Source of the DNA: Nitrosopumilus ureiphilus
GTDB lineage: Archaea > Thermoproteota > Nitrososphaeria > Nitrososphaerales > Nitrosopumilaceae
NCBI RefSeq assembly: GCF_013407185.1
Contig: NZ_CP026995.1
Coordinates: 623,578-687,577 of the forward strand
Direction of reading: 5' to 3'
DNA: 64,000 nt
A program made the translations under genes and the position numbers. The notes below the pieces were generated by a model. The model worked only from the letters and a program-made list of their open reading frames with translations. It had not been told where the DNA came from and did no database searches. Shown piece by piece: positions 61,273 to 64,000 of the stretch (within the stretch, counting starts at the first letter, position 1; each line of letters starts with the position of its first letter).

Positions 61273-61788
61273 ATGAAAACAAATCTGATTCTTTATCATA
61301 TGGTAAAACTAAATCATAATGATTTAGAATTTAAAAAAGAACCTGCCTTGAAAGGTTTATCTGTTTTATCTAAAAGTTATTTTCATAGGATGTTTTCTAC
61401 TTCAATTTCACTCATATGTGTCCCATCTATCTCATCATTCATTTCTGTTATTTTTCACAGCTTTGGAAATAATGTATCTCATAATGATTTCAATGATTCT
61501 AGAAGATTCAAGATTATTTTGTGGTCAATAATCTGTGGTACTCGTGGAGGGCCAAACAGAGCAAAAATCCTCAATTTAATTAAGGATACACCTATGAATG
61601 CAAACAAAATTGCAACCGTACTTGGTTTAGATCACAAAACAGTAGTTCATCACGTAAAAATTCTTTCAAAAAATGAACTGGTTTCAAAAGCAGAAAAAGA
61701 CTATGGTGCAGAATATCAATTAACACAAATCATGAAAGAAAATCAAACCGTATTAGAGGAGATTATGCAAAAAATTGGAACAAAGTAA
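61273..61788 (+). CDS. Winged-helix (ArsR-like) transcription regulator
   Basis: 171 residues from ATG 61273. The C-terminal half is a clear winged helix: RAKILNLIKDTPMNANKIAT, then VLGLDHKTVVHHVKILSKNE and KDYGAEYQLTQ. The N-terminal half has a hydrophobic stretch (STSISLICVPSISSFISVIF) that could be a membrane segment or an overextended start; ATGs at 61303 and 61390 are alternatives. It lies between two genes preceded by the AAAAGATTGGGGT element and is the best local candidate to bind it. Confidence 0.72.
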   Translation: MKTNLILYHMVKLNHNDLEFKKEPALKGLSVLSKSYFHRMFSTSISLICVPSISSFISVIFHSFGNNVSHNDFNDSRRFKIILWSIICGTRGGPNRAKILNLIKDTPMNANKIATVLGLDHKTVVHHVKILSKNELVSKAEKDYGAEYQLTQIMKENQTVLEEIMQKIGTK

Positions 61789-61815
61789 ATTAACACATCT
61801 CAGGAGAGATGAACC

Positions 61816-62118
61816 ATGATAGACTTTATGCTAGCTGCTGTAGTGTCTGCATTTCTTAACATTGCATTGTTGCTAGTGGTTATTGGAACCTATCTACAAA
61901 ACATGAAGGTGATTAGATCATACTATACTTCAGGATTAGTTCTAGTGGCAGCATTGTTAATGCTTCAAAATATTGTGATTGTATTGTTTTGGTCTACCCT
62001 TTACATGGATGATAAATCTTTGATGATGTCAGCTGACATGGTTTCACATTACTTGTTTGTAATTAATATAATTCAGACCGTTGGATTATCCATTCTAGTC
62101 TGGATTACAAGAAGATAA
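61816..62118 (+). CDS. Small three-helix membrane protein
   Basis: 100 residues with three membrane helices: about 5-25 (MLAAVVSAFLNIALLLVVIG), 38-60 and 77-96. A ribosome-binding-like AGGAG (61803-61807) lies about 8 bases before the ATG, which fits an internal gene of the 61273 operon. Pairing of such a membrane protein with a winged-helix regulator is frequent in thaumarchaea; function unknown. Confidence 0.7.
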   Translation: MIDFMLAAVVSAFLNIALLLVVIGTYLQNMKVIRSYYTSGLVLVAALLMLQNIVIVLFWSTLYMDDKSLMMSADMVSHYLFVINIIQTVGLSILVWITRR

Positions 62119-62124
62119 TTCCAA

Positions 62125-62137
62125 AAAAGATTGGGGT
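62125..62137 (+). promoter_or_regulatory. AAAAGATTGGGGT element, Spondin-like gene promoter
   Basis: Third copy; proximal end 48 bases before ATG 62185, the same layout as at ccdA and the DM13 gene. Confidence 0.65.
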
Positions 62138-62184
62138 CAAAAATGGATAAATCCTTAAGGTGATTTTTTCACATTACTTGTTTA

Positions 62185-62424
62185 ATGAAATCAAAAAAGA
62201 CAGGAATTCTAGCAATGACTACAATAGTTACAATGTTATCTGTTGTAAGCGTAGCAGGAATCCCTGCATCAAACGCAGCAAAGTCACAGATGTATGAGGT
62301 TACGATAACCAATCTTACTCTTGGACAACCAATCATACCACCACTCTTGATAACTCATTCAAAAGATACAGGATTTTTCTTCCTGCTTCCACTCCATTCA
62401 TTTCGGGCATCGAGTTGTCACTAA
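62185..62424 (+). pseudogene. Spondin-domain-like secreted protein, 5' fragment
   Basis: 79 codons. Signal peptide (TTIVTMLSVVSVAGIPASNA) followed by the start of a Spondin-N-like domain: YEVTITNLTLGQPIIPPLLI and THSKD. The rest of the domain (normally about 150 residues more) is absent; from about 62370 the sequence instead matches, on the other strand, a response-regulator remnant. The promoter element is intact, so the fragment may still be expressed. Truncated by rearrangement. Confidence 0.6.
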
Positions 62425-62514
62425 TAATTAGATCAAAGGGAGTTTCTGGAGGATCTTTTCATATGTCTCAAGTTCTTCTTTTCTATCATGAGAGCAAAAA
62501 TCTGTGATATGGTT
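62333..62514 (-). pseudogene. Response-regulator receiver-domain remnant
   Basis: Minus strand reads RKEELETYEKILQKLP in one frame and, after a one-base slip near 62437, FDLIISDNSMPEMNGVEAGR in the next: the phospho-acceptor Asp and MPxMNG motif of CheY-like receivers. No start, and both ends are lost. Downstream it runs into the Spondin-like fragment. Confidence 0.5.
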
Positions 62515-62546
62515 TTAGAATTATTTGTAATCTACTCCTGTCTGAT

Positions 62547-62678
62547 TTATGGGCTATCACTTGTTACAAGACCGCAGTCTTTGCAAAAAACGGCCAAGGT
62601 CTTGTGAAGAAAAGAATTCTCAGAAAAGGCCTCAGTATTTGTAGACTTGCAGAATTTACACTCTTTAGGAAATTGCAT
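62547..62678 (-). CDS. 43-residue zinc-ribbon protein
   Basis: MQFPKECKFCKSTNTEAF...HKTLAVFCKDCGLVTSDSP. Two CxxC pairs (CKFC, CKDCG) 21 residues apart form a complete zinc ribbon. ATG 62678, TAA 62547. An intact small gene within otherwise decayed sequence. Confidence 0.55.
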   Translation of the reverse strand: MQFPKECKFCKSTNTEAFSENSFLHKTLAVFCKDCGLVTSDSP

Positions 62679-62740
62679 ACTGCTGTTAGTTATTATACTT
62701 GTTTAAAACATATTCTCTGATTTCTATCACTGAAATAATC

Positions 62741-62968
62741 TTATGCATTTTCAGATAATTTGAGGATATGTGTTGTGTTGTTTTTTACTGCCAAGTTTAT
62801 TGCCTTTTGCATTTTTTCTTGGTAATCTTTATACTCTTTAGTATTCTTGACTATTTCACATTCTTCTACCACTGGTAATTCTCTAAAATTCTTGAATTGC
62901 TCAAGAGTCAAAACACACGTATGGTATTTTTCTTCATCCACAAATCTATATTTTACTTTAAATGCCAC
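62741..62968 (-). CDS. Small conserved hypothetical protein
   Basis: 75 residues from GTG 62968, with a TATA-like ATAATAATAT about 26 bases upstream, fitting a leaderless mRNA. Begins AFKVKYRFVDEEKYHTCVLT, has LEQFKNFRELPVVEECEIVK and a helix; a small alpha/beta fold. No known domain. Confidence 0.55.
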   Translation of the reverse strand: MAFKVKYRFVDEEKYHTCVLTLEQFKNFRELPVVEECEIVKNTKEYKDYQEKMQKAINLAVKNNTTHILKLSENA

Positions 62969-63253
62969 TAGTATTCATAAATTTATGAATATATTATTAT
63001 ATAATTGCACGCTCCTATGAAAACATCCTTTAATAATTATTAAGGATTGAACCTATTGAGATTTGGCTAAATCAACTTTTTAAAATAAACTCACAGTTGG
63101 AAGAACTTATGCAAGATCATATAACAGAGATGCAGAAACTTATGCCAAGTAATAAGATGCATCAATCAATGAAATAACCTTTTCAAAGGTTAATGCTAAC
63201 CATAGTTTCTTTTTTCATGAATTTCTTTTCTATCTTTATTGCCTCTAGGTGTC
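62969..63253 (+). other. Intergenic stretch with gene-like debris
   Basis: 285 bases. A plus-strand frame ending at 63177 reads LEELMQDHITEMQKLMPS but has no convincing start; otherwise AT-rich. No supported gene. Confidence 0.35.
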
Positions 63254-63460
63254 CTAACGTAGTTTTACGCTACAACAAGGACATTGAACATCAAGACATC
63301 TTGGAAATTCTTCACATGCAGGACATCTTTTCTGTCCACCTTTATATCGATGTCATTCTTTGTATCCTAATGCCTTTGGAAGATCTCTAAACCCACTTTT
63401 GGAGTGTTGAGTAAACCCTTGTATAATTTTGGACCCTGCAGTACATCCTCCCAAAATCAT
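63254..63460 (-). pseudogene. Zinc-ribbon protein interrupted by one in-frame TGA
   Basis: ATG 63460 starts MILGGCTAGSKIIQGF, continues FRDLPKALGYKE, then TGA at 63353-63355; the same frame goes on HRYKGGQKRCPACEEFPRCL, then DVQCPCCSVKLR and TAG at 63254. QKRCxxCE...CPCC is a zinc ribbon I associate with a common thaumarchaeal family in which a glycine would be expected at the stop (GGA to TGA, one base). Confidence 0.5.
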
Positions 63461-63557
63461 GATACGTTTCAACATGATACATATCGTTCTTGTTGGTTTA
63501 AAGCATATCTTAACTGTACAATTAAAAATACAAATTCGATAACATTGTAAACTAAAC

Positions 63558-64000
63558 ATGGAAAAAATTTGTTGGGCTAATACCGATAATTTTGATGAAT
63601 CAGAATTTATCATAGTTGGAATTCCTGACGAATCGCAGTCACATGCATTGAGGAAAGGAACTACAGAAGCACCTTTCAAAATTCGTCAAATCTCAAATCA
63701 ACGAGATTCCTATGAACGAAACGGTGAAAAATCGCTAGGACGTCCCTTTCAAGGCTCTGAAAAAAAAATTCACGATATTGGAAATATTTCCCGCGAACAA
63801 ATTAAAGCCCTTTATGATAGAATCTCGTCTCTTTCCAAAATACCTGTTTCTATTGGAGGTGATCACTCCATCACTAGTCAGATTATCAATACAATGGCAA
63901 CAAGACTTGGAAAAATCTCTCTGGTGTATTTTGATGCTCATCCTGACTTTGTAAGTTCTACTACAAACTACTATGGCTCTGTGATAAATGATGTTCTTTC
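63558..64000 (+). CDS. speB: Agmatinase/arginase-family ureohydrolase (3' end outside window)
   Basis: 147 complete codons from ATG 63558 to the right edge. MEKICWANTDNF..., IIVGIPDESQSHALRKGTTE, manganese ligands GGDHSIT and YFDAHPDF. Family members hydrolyse agmatine, arginine or guanidino compounds; agmatinase for polyamine synthesis is the usual archaeal role. TATA-like ATTAAAAATA about 30 bases upstream. Confidence 0.85.
   Translation, partial: MEKICWANTDNFDESEFIIVGIPDESQSHALRKGTTEAPFKIRQISNQRDSYERNGEKSLGRPFQGSEKKIHDIGNISREQIKALYDRISSLSKIPVSIGGDHSITSQIINTMATRLGKISLVYFDAHPDFVSSTTNYYGSVINDVL

Noticed and set aside
63193..63390. Plus-strand 65-codon frame opposite the interrupted zinc-ribbon gene
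   Set aside because: Hydrophobic, no family resemblance; the minus strand carries the CxxC and CPCC motifs.

Overview
The window (about 35% GC by eye, dense, short intergenic gaps) looks like a chromosome piece of an ammonia-oxidising archaeon of the Nitrosopumilus/Nitrosarchaeum type (Thaumarchaeota/Nitrososphaerota). Archaeal markers are transcription factor B, Gar1, SRP19, ribosomal protein S8e, aIF1A, an intron-containing tRNA-Leu, an AbrB-PhoU fusion and TATA boxes placed 25-28 bases before many start codons, which implies leaderless mRNAs.

Layout. 1-10.6 kb: secreted and envelope proteins (a C-terminal 'WW' repeat protein, a membrane beta-propeller protein divergent from a membrane-anchored winged-helix regulator, an NHL/RTX mosaic protein) and an ABC exporter. 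10.7-20.1 kb: a phosphate island with PstS, a three-domain secreted protein, an AbrB-PhoU regulator, PstCAB, PhoU, a DUF47 protein and a Pit transporter. 20.2-23 kb: an SbtA/SbtB-like bicarbonate transporter with its PII-like partner, then ArsR divergent from ArsC plus an aquaporin. 23-24.2 kb: a run of tiny cysteine-rich proteins. 24.2-28 kb and 39.7-45.9 kb: tetrapyrrole synthesis (HemL, HemC, CobA, HemD; HemB, HemA, SirC-like, a fused siroheme decarboxylase AhbA-AhbB, a chlorite-dismutase-like protein). Together these cover glutamyl-tRNA to siroheme and its decarboxylation. 28-33 kb and 46-47 kb: SUF iron-sulfur assembly (SufB, SufD, Rieske protein, SufS, SufU; SufC apart). 33-39 kb: Pgk, PAP2, a coiled-coil protein with a histone-H1-like tail, an OB-fold protein, tRNA-Leu. 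47-53 kb: information-processing genes (TFB, Gar1, SRP19, S8e, ScpB, ScpA, aIF1A, cold-shock protein).

The most unusual region is 53.5-58.0 kb on the minus strand. Three adjacent genes encode a LanC-type cyclase with all zinc and catalytic residues, a HopA1-family protein (phospho-Ser/Thr lyase family of class V lanthipeptide and thioviridamide-type pathways) and an APH-type kinase. Just upstream lies a 353-residue protein made almost entirely of 38 units, each with Thr and Cys in an invariant T-x5-C spacing. I interpret this as a split-enzyme lanthipeptide system acting on a giant multi-core precursor, which could give a chain of up to 38 methyllanthionine rings. A stem-loop plus T-run separates the precursor from the enzymes.

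58.3-64 kb: a CcdA/thioredoxin-like pair, a DM13 protein whose frame is broken after its signal peptide, a Spondin-like fragment, gene remnants, and the start of an agmatinase-family gene. Three promoters here share the 13-base element AAAAGATTGGGGT at the same distance (46-48 bases) from the start codon, which suggests a small envelope/redox regulon.
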